DNA of 64,000 nucleotides from contig NZ_JAFMOX010000058.1 in the NCBI RefSeq assembly GCF_019049655.1, positions 62,001 through 126,000 of the forward strand, written 5' to 3'. The first letter of the stretch is position 1. Each line of letters starts with the position of its first letter. Source of the DNA: Rahnella rivi. Lineage in GTDB: Bacteria; Pseudomonadota; Gammaproteobacteria; Enterobacterales; Enterobacteriaceae. A program made the position numbers and the translations under genes. Under the pieces are notes generated by a model. That model was not told where the DNA came from. It made no database searches and saw only the letters and a list, made by a program, of their open reading frames with translations. This document shows positions 56,250 through 64,000 of the stretch, in pieces.

Positions 56250-56666
56250 TTAGCGCAGCAGTTTCAGATTTCCGGTCAGGGATTTAATCCATTTTTCCGG
56301 CCCCACCAGCCCCAAACCGTCGATGATTTCATCATGCAAATCGCGCAGCGGGAAAAGGTTCTCGTAGTCGGCAAAGGTATGCAGCGCCCTGGCAAAAGCC
56401 GGGAAGGCCACCACCCCGCGCTCGCCCTGCGCATCCAGCGCCTTAAACATCAGCGCTTTAATGTGATCCGGCGTTCCCTGCAATACCGGCACCGGGTATT
56501 TTGAGCTGACATCGATGGTCGCGCCCTTCGCATCCGTCAGGGCATTGCCCGCCAGCATCGGGAATTTCGCAGCCAGCCCTATACCGATTGCCCCCGCCGT
56601 GTTCGCCAGTAATCCCGGCGGAAGTTCAGGATTGAGAATAATCGCCAGCCGGATGGTGTCTGTCAT
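56250..56666 (-). CDS. DUF2000-family protein
   Basis: A 138-residue cytoplasmic protein without signal or membrane segment. It resembles the DUF2000 (Pth2-like fold) family: RLAIILNPELPPGLLANTAG, KYPVPVLQGTPDHIKAL and a C-terminal basic part. The function is unknown; some members resemble peptidyl-tRNA hydrolase 2 in fold. It is divergent from an Lrp-type regulator with 131 bp between, so it is the likely target of that regulator. Confidence 0.8.
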   Translation of the reverse strand: MTDTIRLAIILNPELPPGLLANTAGAIGIGLAAKFPMLAGNALTDAKGATIDVSSKYPVPVLQGTPDHIKALMFKALDAQGERGVVAFPAFARALHTFADYENLFPLRDLHDEIIDGLGLVGPEKWIKSLTGNLKLLR

Positions 56667-56797
56667 TTTTGAGCCCTTTCGTTTTCAGCGTTAACACAAA
56701 GCATAACGATCTGGCGCTGAAATGTGCTTTCTTTTATCGGCAGAAAATGCCCTAATCTGGTTAACTTTTTCCCGAATAACCGTATAACAGGCAGATT

Positions 56798-57265
56798 ATG
56801 TCACTCTCTGAAATTTTACCGGCAGACCTTCGCATTCTTAAGCAACTTCAGCAAAGCGGGAGGATGACCAACCAGGAGCTGGCAGAAAAAGTCGGCATGG
56901 CCGCGTCACCCTGCTGGCGACGCGTGAAGCAACTGGAAGAGAGCGGCGTGATCGCCGGTTATCAGGCAAAGATTGACCGTAAAGCCGTCGGCCTCGGGCT
57001 GCTGGCCTTTATCCGGGTAAAAATCGACAGCCACAGTGAGGAAGATGCGCAACGGTTCGAGCAGCAGGTCGGCGCGCTGCCGTCGGTGATTGCCTGCTAT
57101 GCGATTGCCGGAGATGCCGATTTTCTGTTGCAGGTGGTCGCAAAAGATCTCGACAGTTTTTCCACTTTCGCGATGGAAGTGGTGCGGCGCTTACCGGGGA
57201 TTAAAGAAATGCAGACATCCTTCGTGTTAAGGGAAGTGAAACCGCTGGATGTCTTGCCGCTGTAA
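56798..57265 (+). CDS. Lrp/AsnC-family transcriptional regulator
   Basis: A 155-residue regulator: N-terminal helix-turn-helix (LKQLQQSGRMTNQELAEKVG, MAASPCWRRVKQLEESGVI) and a C-terminal RAM ligand-binding domain (CYAIAGDADFLLQVVAKDLD). Such proteins form octamers that respond to amino acids. It is not Lrp itself, which is longer and more conserved. It probably controls the divergent DUF2000 gene. Confidence 0.92.
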   Translation: MSLSEILPADLRILKQLQQSGRMTNQELAEKVGMAASPCWRRVKQLEESGVIAGYQAKIDRKAVGLGLLAFIRVKIDSHSEEDAQRFEQQVGALPSVIACYAIAGDADFLLQVVAKDLDSFSTFAMEVVRRLPGIKEMQTSFVLREVKPLDVLPL

Positions 57266-57273
57266 AAAATATC

Positions 57274-57304
57274 CCGCAATGGAAGCACTGCGCTTCCATT
57301 GCGG
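57274..57304. terminator. Strong hairpin between Lrp-type and orphan genes
   Basis: A perfect 13-bp inverted repeat (57274-57286 with 57292-57304, 5-nt loop) lies just after the Lrp-type gene. On the minus strand it is followed by GATATTTTTT, so it works best for transcripts from the orphan gene at 57446-58162; on the plus strand no T-run follows. The AT-rich stretch 57305-57445 shows no gene. Confidence 0.75.
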
Positions 57305-57445
57305 ATAACGGACCTCTGGGGGCATTAATACGGCACAGTAATAAAACAGTCCCCATTATTATTCACAGGGTGAATATCTATTAATGCCATTCCATCGCCC
57401 GGTATTTTTCAAACAGCCATAAACTGATAAATAATAATAATGTAT

Positions 57446-58162
57446 TTAGCGGAAAGACTGACCATCGACCAGTGAATGCTGCCCCGCGGAATATCTTGAT
57501 TCATTCCGCTCCTGATCTACCTGTAATTTCCCTATCCTGACCGTATTAAGAGAACAACTGTCTCCGTGGTGACTGTAATATCCTTCACCACAAAGTCCCG
57601 CTAATCCCCTGGATGACCACTTTTCCATTTTTAATCGCCAGAGTTTGTCGAAATCCTCCAGCCGGCAGACAATTTTAGTCCAGGGGTCGCAGACCAGCGT
57701 ATTTTCCAGTAACAGCCTGGAGTACCCTGCTGGCCGGGTACCGATCAGCACGAAGGCGTGATCGACTGGCGCGGGCAGGTAAACCCTCATGATTTGCACT
57801 TCCGTTTTGGCAGCGCTGTCCAGGCGCTGGGCCCTGTCTAACAGGTAATAATAAGCAAGGATGGCGTTTTCACCGCAGTTACCCGCATGGGGGATTCTGT
57901 TGATGTAATCATGCTCAAGCTTGTTCGCGGTTTCCCGTGGCGCTAATTTCAGCGCGCGCAAGGCACGAATATTCTTCGTTCTTATTTCATCCGCTTCTGC
58001 CGTATGCAAACTCCAGCGCTTAGGATCTTTAGGCATCATCTGGCTCACCATCCGTTTATCGGTGTAAATTTTATTGGTGGCCTTAAGGGGTAATCTTGAA
58101 CGTGCATACTTCACAGCGGCTAATAAATGAGGCATTAACGCCTTTTCAAACTTCTTATCCAT
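57446..58162 (-). CDS. Orphan protein with papain/transglutaminase-like Cys-His-Asp signature
   Basis: A 238-residue protein I do not recognise by name. Three segments are arranged like the triad of papain-like or transglutaminase-like enzymes: Cys96 in HAGNCGENAILAYYYLL, His135 in VDHAFVLIG, Asp159 in LVCDPWTKIV. The same GNCGE / DHAFV-IG / DPW pattern occurs in several bacterial effector and toxin families. No signal peptide or membrane segment is seen; the N-terminal 90 residues are basic and helical. It stands alone in AT-rich DNA, with AAGGA before the ATG and no immunity-type gene beside it. Acquired toxin, effector or peptide-processing enzyme are all possible. Confidence 0.7.
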   Translation of the reverse strand: MDKKFEKALMPHLLAAVKYARSRLPLKATNKIYTDKRMVSQMMPKDPKRWSLHTAEADEIRTKNIRALRALKLAPRETANKLEHDYINRIPHAGNCGENAILAYYYLLDRAQRLDSAAKTEVQIMRVYLPAPVDHAFVLIGTRPAGYSRLLLENTLVCDPWTKIVCRLEDFDKLWRLKMEKWSSRGLAGLCGEGYYSHHGDSCSLNTVRIGKLQVDQERNESRYSAGQHSLVDGQSFR

Positions 58163-58471
58163 TTCAACTCAATCCTTTTACTATTAATAATCATCCGCTA
58201 TAAGTTTCACCATAATGAAAGTTTATCTGCCGCGCCTGTTATTCACGCCAGTGAAAAACAACAATACACTTGATGAATATATAATTTGATATTCATACAA
58301 ATTAATTGGCACGTTGCGAATGAAATGGCCTGAATTATATATAATAATCCTGACCACTCAATAATTCGTTATTCATTTAGACGATGATTATTTTTAATAA
58401 TAAAAGAACGCGTTAATTTTCCGGCATTTATAACAGTGCCCGTGATAATTATCTGAAAAGGATAATGGCCG
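58163..58471. other. AT-rich intergenic region, no gene seen
   Basis: This 309-bp stretch, clearly richer in A and T than its surroundings, separates the orphan Cys-His-Asp gene from the Skp-like gene. It has no plausible reading frame and no clear terminator. It should contain the promoter of the orphan gene (-). Its composition suggests acquired DNA. Confidence 0.55.
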
Positions 58472-59023
58472 TTATTTGTGCGTTTTGCGTGTTTTCGGTG
58501 TTTCCGGTTTCACCGGCGCTTCCGCCGGGGTTTTCACCGAGATGACCGGCAACGGCCCGTAATCCACTTCGGTTTGATCGAGGCGCGAAATGATCTCTGC
58601 CGTGATGTCCGCGTTATCATCCCGGGAGATCACCGTCTGGCTGTCGATCACCAGCCGCAGTTTTTTCTCCTGTCTGTAGGCATCGACCACCTTGGTTATG
58701 GCGTTCAGGCTGACCTGTCGTGCCGCATTCTTTTCAGCCCGCCACTGGTTGTTCAGCGTATCGGCATCGGCATCCCGACTTTTTTGCTGCCCGGCAGCGG
58801 GAAGGCGCGCATATTTTGAACTGGCATCGTCATACACGTTAAGCAGCAATGCCTGCACCTGCTTATCATGTTCGGCTTCCTGTTTGCCTGCCTGAGAATC
58901 CCTCAGTACCTGCGCAATATTCACCACGGCAATATCGTTGGCAGGTGCCTCTTTTTGATCGCATCCCGCCAGGCTGCTGACCGCGAGGGTCGCGGCGATA
59001 ATCAGTAACGTTTGTTGTTTCAT
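58472..59023 (-). CDS. Skp/OmpH-like lipoprotein
   Basis: A 183-residue lipoprotein: signal MKQQTLLIIAATLAVSSLAGC with lipobox SLAGC, then an OmpH/Skp-type domain. It starts with DIAVVNIAQVLRDSQAGKQE, has a long helical arm region (residues about 45-110), and ends with LRLVIDSQTVISRDDNADIT and AEIISRLDQ, which aligns with the Skp end LVVDANAV...DITADVLKQ. A basic Pro/Lys tail follows. Skp is a soluble periplasmic chaperone for outer-membrane proteins; this copy would be membrane-tethered. I start at ATG 59023. It lies 47 bp after a giant autotransporter on the same strand, suggesting a dedicated assembly helper. Confidence 0.8.
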   Translation of the reverse strand: MKQQTLLIIAATLAVSSLAGCDQKEAPANDIAVVNIAQVLRDSQAGKQEAEHDKQVQALLLNVYDDASSKYARLPAAGQQKSRDADADTLNNQWRAEKNAARQVSLNAITKVVDAYRQEKKLRLVIDSQTVISRDDNADITAEIISRLDQTEVDYGPLPVISVKTPAEAPVKPETPKTRKTHK

Positions 59024-59070
59024 TTTGAATATTCTCAGATTCACCCTTCGCTGAAATTGAAGGGCACACA

Positions 59071-62000
59071 TTATTTAAAGTTTGCTTTAACACCGACGAT
59101 GGCCCGCGTGTCGCTGTAGCCTTCGTCACCTATCTGCCGGGCCACATCCACCCACAGATTCACGGTGTCGTTCAGTTTTGCTTCCACACCGGTTTTGAGC
59201 TCACCGACGTTACGCGCGCCCGCCTCTTTCACGTTCACGCCGTCAAGGCTTGCGCCAAAATCATGGGTGTTATGCAGCCAGTTCACTTCCACAAAAGGCT
59301 CGAAGACCCGATCCTTTCCGTCCTGACTTTTTGCATCCATGCTTTTGATAAAGGCACGCATACCCAGACGAAGCTGGAGATTACCGTCGCCGGTTGATTG
59401 CACGTGGGTGCCGTTGGCTTCCTGATGATCGTCTGCTTTCACTCCCATCCACGTCAGTTGTGCCTGCGGCTGTAAGTAGTAGCTTTCGTGGTCGTTCTTT
59501 TCACCGGTTTTCCAGGTGTAACCGCTCTCGACGGACGCCGTAACACCGCCGGAGCGGTAGCTTTCCGAACCGACGTCTTTCGTCGATACGCCATTATCAA
59601 ACCGGTTGTACAACGCCCAACTGTCGACATAGCCACCGGTCTTCTCGTCGTTGTTTTCAAACCAGGTGCCGTAGATGCCTGCGCTGTAGCCGTGAACCGA
59701 GCCATCCGCGCTGTAACCGGTGTGATGGTTTCGGGTGTTACTGTGCTGGCTGGCATAGCCGCCCATCACCCCAAAGTGATAACGATCTTCGCCGCTGCGG
59801 CTCCACTGAGCGATATCCCCGCCCAGTTGCGCGACATAACGGTTTGCCTGGGTGTTGTTCTGGCCGCTGTCGTCATGAGATCGCTGATGCCCACCGACCT
59901 GCCGCAGCCACAGGCTGGTGACTTTTTCCTCTCCGGTGAAAGGATCGACGTAATGGGTTTCGCCAAGACGATCGTGCAGCGTCATGCTGAACATGTTGTT
60001 GGCGGCGGCCAGATTGCTGGCGTAGACTTTGGCTTCCGGGCGGATATTCGCGGCCGGCTGAAGACTTGCTGCGTTATCCGCCGCGTCGCCACCGCTGAAC
60101 GGGGTATCGCCGCCTGCGGCATTGTCAGCGTTATCCGGTACTTCCCCGTTGTTGGTCAGATACCAGTTACCGCCTTTTTTCACCAGATCGTAGTCGTAAG
60201 CGCCCGCCACAATGCGGCCCTGTTTGGTGAACTCGCCGTCAGAACTGCCGCCCACAGAGATGATTTCGATGCCGTTAATCGCCGGGGCCCCGTGGCCGCC
60301 CGCATTGCTCACTGACACCGCTGTTGTTCCGCGCGTGCTTCCCTCTATCACCATTTTGTCGGTCAGAGAGTCGTCATCGCCCAGCTGAGTGTTAAGGCGC
60401 AGCGTGCCGCCGTTGCCGGTGTAGTCGCCTTTCACCTGCAGGATATTGCCCGCAGTCGATGTGCCCGGCTGGCTGAGAGTGATGAACCCGCTGTTGGTCA
60501 GGTTGTTGCCGACCGTGAAGGTCTGAGGATCGCCTGTCAGCGGGGAAGAGAGATCGCCCAGGCTGAACGCGCCCGCGTTGTTCACATCCCCGGCGGTACC
60601 GCCGAAGCCACCGAAGGCGGCACCCTGCGCCACATTGACGGTATCCGAGGCCAGCAGGACGTTCGTCGCGCTGTCGCCCAGTTGCAGGCCGCCGCCGGTG
60701 ATGTCCGTGTGGCCGGTGTACTGCGCAGAAGCCCTGGTCAGCGCCACCAGACCCGCACCGTTTTTATGCAGATCGCCGCTGCCGTTGATGTTGTTAGCCA
60801 TCACGCCTTGCGCACCGTTCAGCGACAGGAGGCCGCTGTTGAGGATATCTCCGCTACCGATGCCGCTCGTCTCATTGATCGCCACTTCGGCACCCTGACG
60901 GAGGGTGGTCGATGCCGTCATGCCTGTATTGGCGGTGCTGACCGTCAGAATGCCGTTGTTTACGATCAGTTCACCGGCGCCGGTCAGCGTCCCGCTGACG
61001 GTGCCGCCATTGAGCGTCGTCAGACTGCCGCCGTTGAAATCCGTGACCGCACCGGCGTCGGTATTGAGCCTGCCGGCAGTCTGCGAGTAACCGTTCAGAT
61101 CCACCCTGGCGTCGCCAGCCTGACGCAGTTCGCTGGTGTTGCCGAGAATATTGTCGCTTTCCGCCCGCAGCGTACCGCTGTGCACAAACGTCGCGCCGGT
61201 ATAATCATTGCGCATGTTGGAGAGTGAGACAGTGTGGCCGGATCCTGCGGCAATCGTCAGGTCACCGCCGCCGGTCACGCGGGCTGCGAGGTCAGCACTG
61301 GCACCGCTCGCGCCGTTAGCGTTGATCACCAGCGCATCCGCACCCGACGTCACCAGGTTCAGTTTTTTCAGACCGTAGTTGATATACAGACCGTCGTCGG
61401 ACGCACCGGACGTCAGCCCAAAATCAAAGGTTGCGTTGGCTGCCACCTGCCCTTTTTGAATGACATCTGAATAGGTCGGATCGCTCATGGTGGTGCCGTC
61501 TGCTTTCAGCAGATCCAGATTAGAGCCGTAGCCGCTGACCGTGCCAAGGCTGCCGGCCAGTTTCAGGATCGGATTGGCGTCATCCTGCATCGTTAACGCC
61601 AGCGTGTCAGGTGGCAATGCCCGCGCGTTCATCACGTCATTAGTTAACACCTTCACCACGCCTCTTCCGCCGATATTCAAATCGTTGCTGGTCATCAGGA
61701 AAGCTTCCGACCGGCTGCGTCCCAGAGTATCGGTATCGACGTTCATCATGCCGCCATCAAAAGACAGGCTGCCGATCTGCTGCACCCCTTTCGAGACAAC
61801 CGTTATGCTGGCGTTGCCCAGACCCAGGGTGGCATCGGACAGCGCCTGATTGTTTTGCGTGGTACTGCCATCCAGAACAAACTGGCTGTGAGTCAATTCA
61901 ACCTTTCCGGTAAAACGGTCTGTCGCATTGTTGGCGGTAAAGGCAAAGGCATTGGCATCACTGCCCAAATCCACGGTCACCAGACCGGTGCCGGCCAGAT

Positions 62001-64000
62001 GGCTGGCAAAATTCATGGCCTTGTCGTCAGTGATGATGAGCTGGCTGGTGCTGTCAATATTCCAGGCGGAGCCGGCAGCCGTTAAATCGAGCGATGCATG
62101 GTCGAGAGTAAAGCGGGAACGGTCAGCCAGATACACATTCTCTATCCCCTTGATTTTTGATGAATCCGGGAGGGTATAGACCGAATGATTCAGGTTCAGC
62201 GCATCGTTGCCCTGCCCGCCATCCAGCACGTCGAACAAGGTGGCGTTTTCGTTCGCGGTAATGTCTTGCAGGTTGAACTGATCATCGCCGGTGCCGGTGG
62301 TAAAGACGGAGGCCGCCTGACTGCCATGCGCCAGCGTCACGCTATTGTTACCCGCCAGCAGGTTGACCGCGCCCGCGAGGCTGCCGCCCGCGGCGTTAGT
62401 AAAGTCTACCGCCTGCTTGTCAATGTTCATGACCACGCCGTTTGCCGCACGGGAGAGGATACTTCCGCTGTTGCTGAAGGCCGTGGTGTGGCCGTTATTG
62501 ATATCCACCATCTGAGCTGCCGACGCGGAGATGATATTCCCGGACTGCTCGACGCGCGGCGTGCCACCGTTCACCACCAGCGCGGATCCTCCGGCGACGT
62601 CGTTAACATGAATACTGACCCCGGATTTGATGTTGCCGGAGGTATTGGTGGTCATGCCGCTGCCGTCAGCGCTGTTGATATTGATCACCAGCCCCTGCGA
62701 TTTGGACATGTCGTAATCCGCTGCCGACGCGGATCCATCGGCATTTTCCAGCAGAAGACCGGTGCCCGTCCCGTTGACGTTAATGGTGCCGCTGTTGGTC
62801 TGTGCCAGAGAGGCGGCAGTACGCACGCCCGCGCCTCGTCCCACGTTGAGAGTGGTATTGAGCAGCTGAATGCCGCTGATTTCAGCTTTGTTTTCGATGC
62901 CGTTTCCGAAACCTGACGCCGCCATATTGATGGTGGCGCCGTTGACGATCAGACCGACAGCACCGGTATCGAGCAGAATGCCGTGCGCCGTGCCTGCCGC
63001 GTTGGTCGAGCCGGAACCGCTGAGCGCCAGCGACGCGCCATCAGACAACCGATATGCTGCCGTGCCGTTTATGGCGGTGGTCGCGCCGGTATTATTCACC
63101 ACGGAATTCGCGCCGATGATATCGACCGCCGTGCCGCTCACCGTAATTTTGCTGTCGTTATTCATGCTGCCGCCGTTGATTTCAACGCCGACGCTGTCCG
63201 CCGCAGTGAGGGTCACGATACCGTGGTGATTAAGCGTACCGCCGGTCGCGACTTTATATCCCATTGCGCCAGCGGCCACGCCGCCGGAGGTGCGCAGGGT
63301 GGCATAGCTGTCGAGCACCGAGGCGCCCGTCGTGTCCGTGTCGCCATAAATGGTGGTCGACGCGCCCTGAACGCTGCCGGCAAGGGATCCGACACCGGTC
63401 AGATCAATATCCGTTGTGGCGTCAATTTTGCCATAGGCACCGCCTTCGACCCTGACCGCCGTGGCATCCCGGCCGCTGGCAATCAGATTCATGCCGGTGG
63501 CGTCGATGCTGCTGTCTTTTCCTGTCGCCAGAAGGATGGTGCTGTTCTGGCCGCTGCCCGTTAAGGTTGCGCCGAGGGAGCCGTAACTCGCGCCCCCGTC
63601 GATGCGGTAGAGCGTGGAATCCTGCGTCGAGACATCCTGAAAGGAGTTCTGCACGCTGACGGCAGAACCTTTACCGTAGATCAGGAAGCCGGTCTGTTTG
63701 ACCCCGCTCATAAATCTCACGCCGTCGCCATCGACATCAACCGCGCCGCCGTCTTTGACATACACACCAATCGCGCCGTTACCGGACAGTTTTACAGCCC
63801 CGGTCACCGTCGCCAACGCACCTTGCCCCTGAGACTGAATCCCGTAGTTCGCCGTTTTAGTGGCGGCATCCACCCCTTCCGTCACAAAGATGGTGCCGCT
63901 GTTGGTCGCATGGCTGCCGGCCCGCACGTTGAGCCCGACGCCATTAATCCCCATCATATTGATGGTGCCGCTGTTGTTGACCTGGGTGGCACCGCCGGTC
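59071..64000 (-). CDS. Large autotransporter adhesin, 5' end outside window
   Basis: A type Va autotransporter, open to the right edge of the window; at least 1642 residues are visible and the start and signal peptide lie outside. The passenger is a long beta-helix built of short Gly/Asn/Ser/Thr-rich repeats with recurring N-N/S-G-T-I units (VNNSGTINMMG, ATNSGTIFV, QTNSGTINV), typical of adhesins such as AIDA-I and pertactin relatives. A C-terminal autotransporter beta-domain of about 290 residues begins near NNMFSMTLHDRLGETHYVDP and has YVAQLGGDIAQWS, YSAGIYGTWFENN and YLQPQAQLTWMG. The last residues are VKANFK. It is followed by the Skp-like lipoprotein gene. Confidence 0.93.
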   Translation of the reverse strand, partial: TGGATQVNNSGTINMMGINGVGLNVRAGSHATNSGTIFVTEGVDAATKTANYGIQSQGQGALATVTGAVKLSGNGAIGVYVKDGGAVDVDGDGVRFMSGVKQTGFLIYGKGSAVSVQNSFQDVSTQDSTLYRIDGGASYGSLGATLTGSGQNSTILLATGKDSSIDATGMNLIASGRDATAVRVEGGAYGKIDATTDIDLTGVGSLAGSVQGASTTIYGDTDTTGASVLDSYATLRTSGGVAAGAMGYKVATGGTLNHHGIVTLTAADSVGVEINGGSMNNDSKITVSGTAVDIIGANSVVNNTGATTAINGTAAYRLSDGASLALSGSGSTNAAGTAHGILLDTGAVGLIVNGATINMAASGFGNGIENKAEISGIQLLNTTLNVGRGAGVRTAASLAQTNSGTINVNGTGTGLLLENADGSASAADYDMSKSQGLVININSADGSGMTTNTSGNIKSGVSIHVNDVAGGSALVVNGGTPRVEQSGNIISASAAQMVDINNGHTTAFSNSGSILSRAANGVVMNIDKQAVDFTNAAGGSLAGAVNLLAGNNSVTLAHGSQAASVFTTGTGDDQFNLQDITANENATLFDVLDGGQGNDALNLNHSVYTLPDSSKIKGIENVYLADRSRFTLDHASLDLTAAGSAWNIDSTSQLIITDDKAMNFASHLAGTGLVTVDLGSDANAFAFTANNATDRFTGKVELTHSQFVLDGSTTQNNQALSDATLGLGNASITVVSKGVQQIGSLSFDGGMMNVDTDTLGRSRSEAFLMTSNDLNIGGRGVVKVLTNDVMNARALPPDTLALTMQDDANPILKLAGSLGTVSGYGSNLDLLKADGTTMSDPTYSDVIQKGQVAANATFDFGLTSGASDDGLYINYGLKKLNLVTSGADALVINANGASGASADLAARVTGGGDLTIAAGSGHTVSLSNMRNDYTGATFVHSGTLRAESDNILGNTSELRQAGDARVDLNGYSQTAGRLNTDAGAVTDFNGGSLTTLNGGTVSGTLTGAGELIVNNGILTVSTANTGMTASTTLRQGAEVAINETSGIGSGDILNSGLLSLNGAQGVMANNINGSGDLHKNGAGLVALTRASAQYTGHTDITGGGLQLGDSATNVLLASDTVNVAQGAAFGGFGGTAGDVNNAGAFSLGDLSSPLTGDPQTFTVGNNLTNSGFITLSQPGTSTAGNILQVKGDYTGNGGTLRLNTQLGDDDSLTDKMVIEGSTRGTTAVSVSNAGGHGAPAINGIEIISVGGSSDGEFTKQGRIVAGAYDYDLVKKGGNWYLTNNGEVPDNADNAAGGDTPFSGGDAADNAASLQPAANIRPEAKVYASNLAAANNMFSMTLHDRLGETHYVDPFTGEEKVTSLWLRQVGGHQRSHDDSGQNNTQANRYVAQLGGDIAQWSRSGEDRYHFGVMGGYASQHSNTRNHHTGYSADGSVHGYSAGIYGTWFENNDEKTGGYVDSWALYNRFDNGVSTKDVGSESYRSGGVTASVESGYTWKTGEKNDHESYYLQPQAQLTWMGVKADDHQEANGTHVQSTGDGNLQLRLGMRAFIKSMDAKSQDGKDRVFEPFVEVNWLHNTHDFGASLDGVNVKEAGARNVGELKTGVEAKLNDTVNLWVDVARQIGDEGYSDTRAIVGVKANFK

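Noticed and set aside
59488..60315. Plus-strand open frames opposite the autotransporter
   Set aside because: They mirror the Gly/Thr-rich coding strand and show no domain.
59071..64000. Repeated units in the autotransporter as a CRISPR or tandem DNA repeat
   Set aside because: The repetition is at protein level (NSGTI-type turns) with variable spacing and no identical DNA repeats.

Overview
The window reads as chromosomal DNA of an Enterobacterales bacterium. The block ppdB-ppdA-thyA-lgt-ptsP-rppH-mutH-ygdR-tas-lplT-aas-omr-galR-(insert)-lysA-lysR follows the E. coli K-12 gene order of the recC-lysR region, but with accessory genes inserted and proteins diverged enough to suggest a Yersiniaceae-type genus (Rahnella/Serratia-like). 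That genus-level guess is inference; no rRNA or other taxonomic marker is present.

Layout. (1) 1-12.1 kb, conserved core: prepilin-like proteins, thymidylate synthase, lipoprotein diacylglyceryl transferase, the nitrogen PTS enzyme I, RppH, a DnaA-box-rich intergenic region at the position of DARS2, MutH, a YgdR-like lipoprotein, Tas, the LplT/Aas lysophospholipid pair, and a single Omr-type small RNA. (2) 12.2-20.7 kb: a cytoplasmic BisC-like molybdoenzyme, galR with an apparent GalR operator, then a beta-glucoside/cellobiose PTS cluster (EIIC, GH1 phospho-beta-glucosidase, EIIB, a UxuR-like GntR regulator, a GNAT protein) with a divergent EIIA and two UxuR-type palindromes between them. (3) 20.8-23.2 kb: lysA and divergent lysR. 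(4) 23.2-29.5 kb: a Fur-box-preceded iron module of ChaN-like lipoprotein, TonB paralogue, exported S9 oligopeptidase and TonB-dependent receptor. (5) 29.6-41.7 kb: an MFS exporter, a LysR regulator divergent from an exported MBL-fold protein with a degenerate metal motif, a TPR protein, a YddA/SbmA-type ABC transporter, a GntR/PTS EIICB pair, and a Tat-exported spermidine-dehydrogenase-like flavoprotein with a tri-heme cytochrome c.

(6) 41.8-54.1 kb: an mdtABC-type RND efflux operon that ends in its own outer-membrane factor, followed divergently by a gamma-glutamyl hydrolase/M15 carboxypeptidase pair and the exporter sotB. (7) 54.2-64 kb: a chemoreceptor, a DUF2000 protein, an Lrp-family regulator, an orphan protein with a papain/transglutaminase-like Cys-His-Asp signature in AT-rich DNA, and a very large autotransporter (cut by the window end) followed by a Skp/OmpH-like lipoprotein.

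The most interesting candidates for undescribed systems are the Fur-linked ChaN-TonB-S9 peptidase-receptor module, the autotransporter with its own Skp-like lipoprotein, the cytosolic gamma-glutamyl hydrolase/M15 pair, and the orphan Cys-His-Asp protein. No rRNA, tRNA, CRISPR array, transposase or phage gene was recognised.
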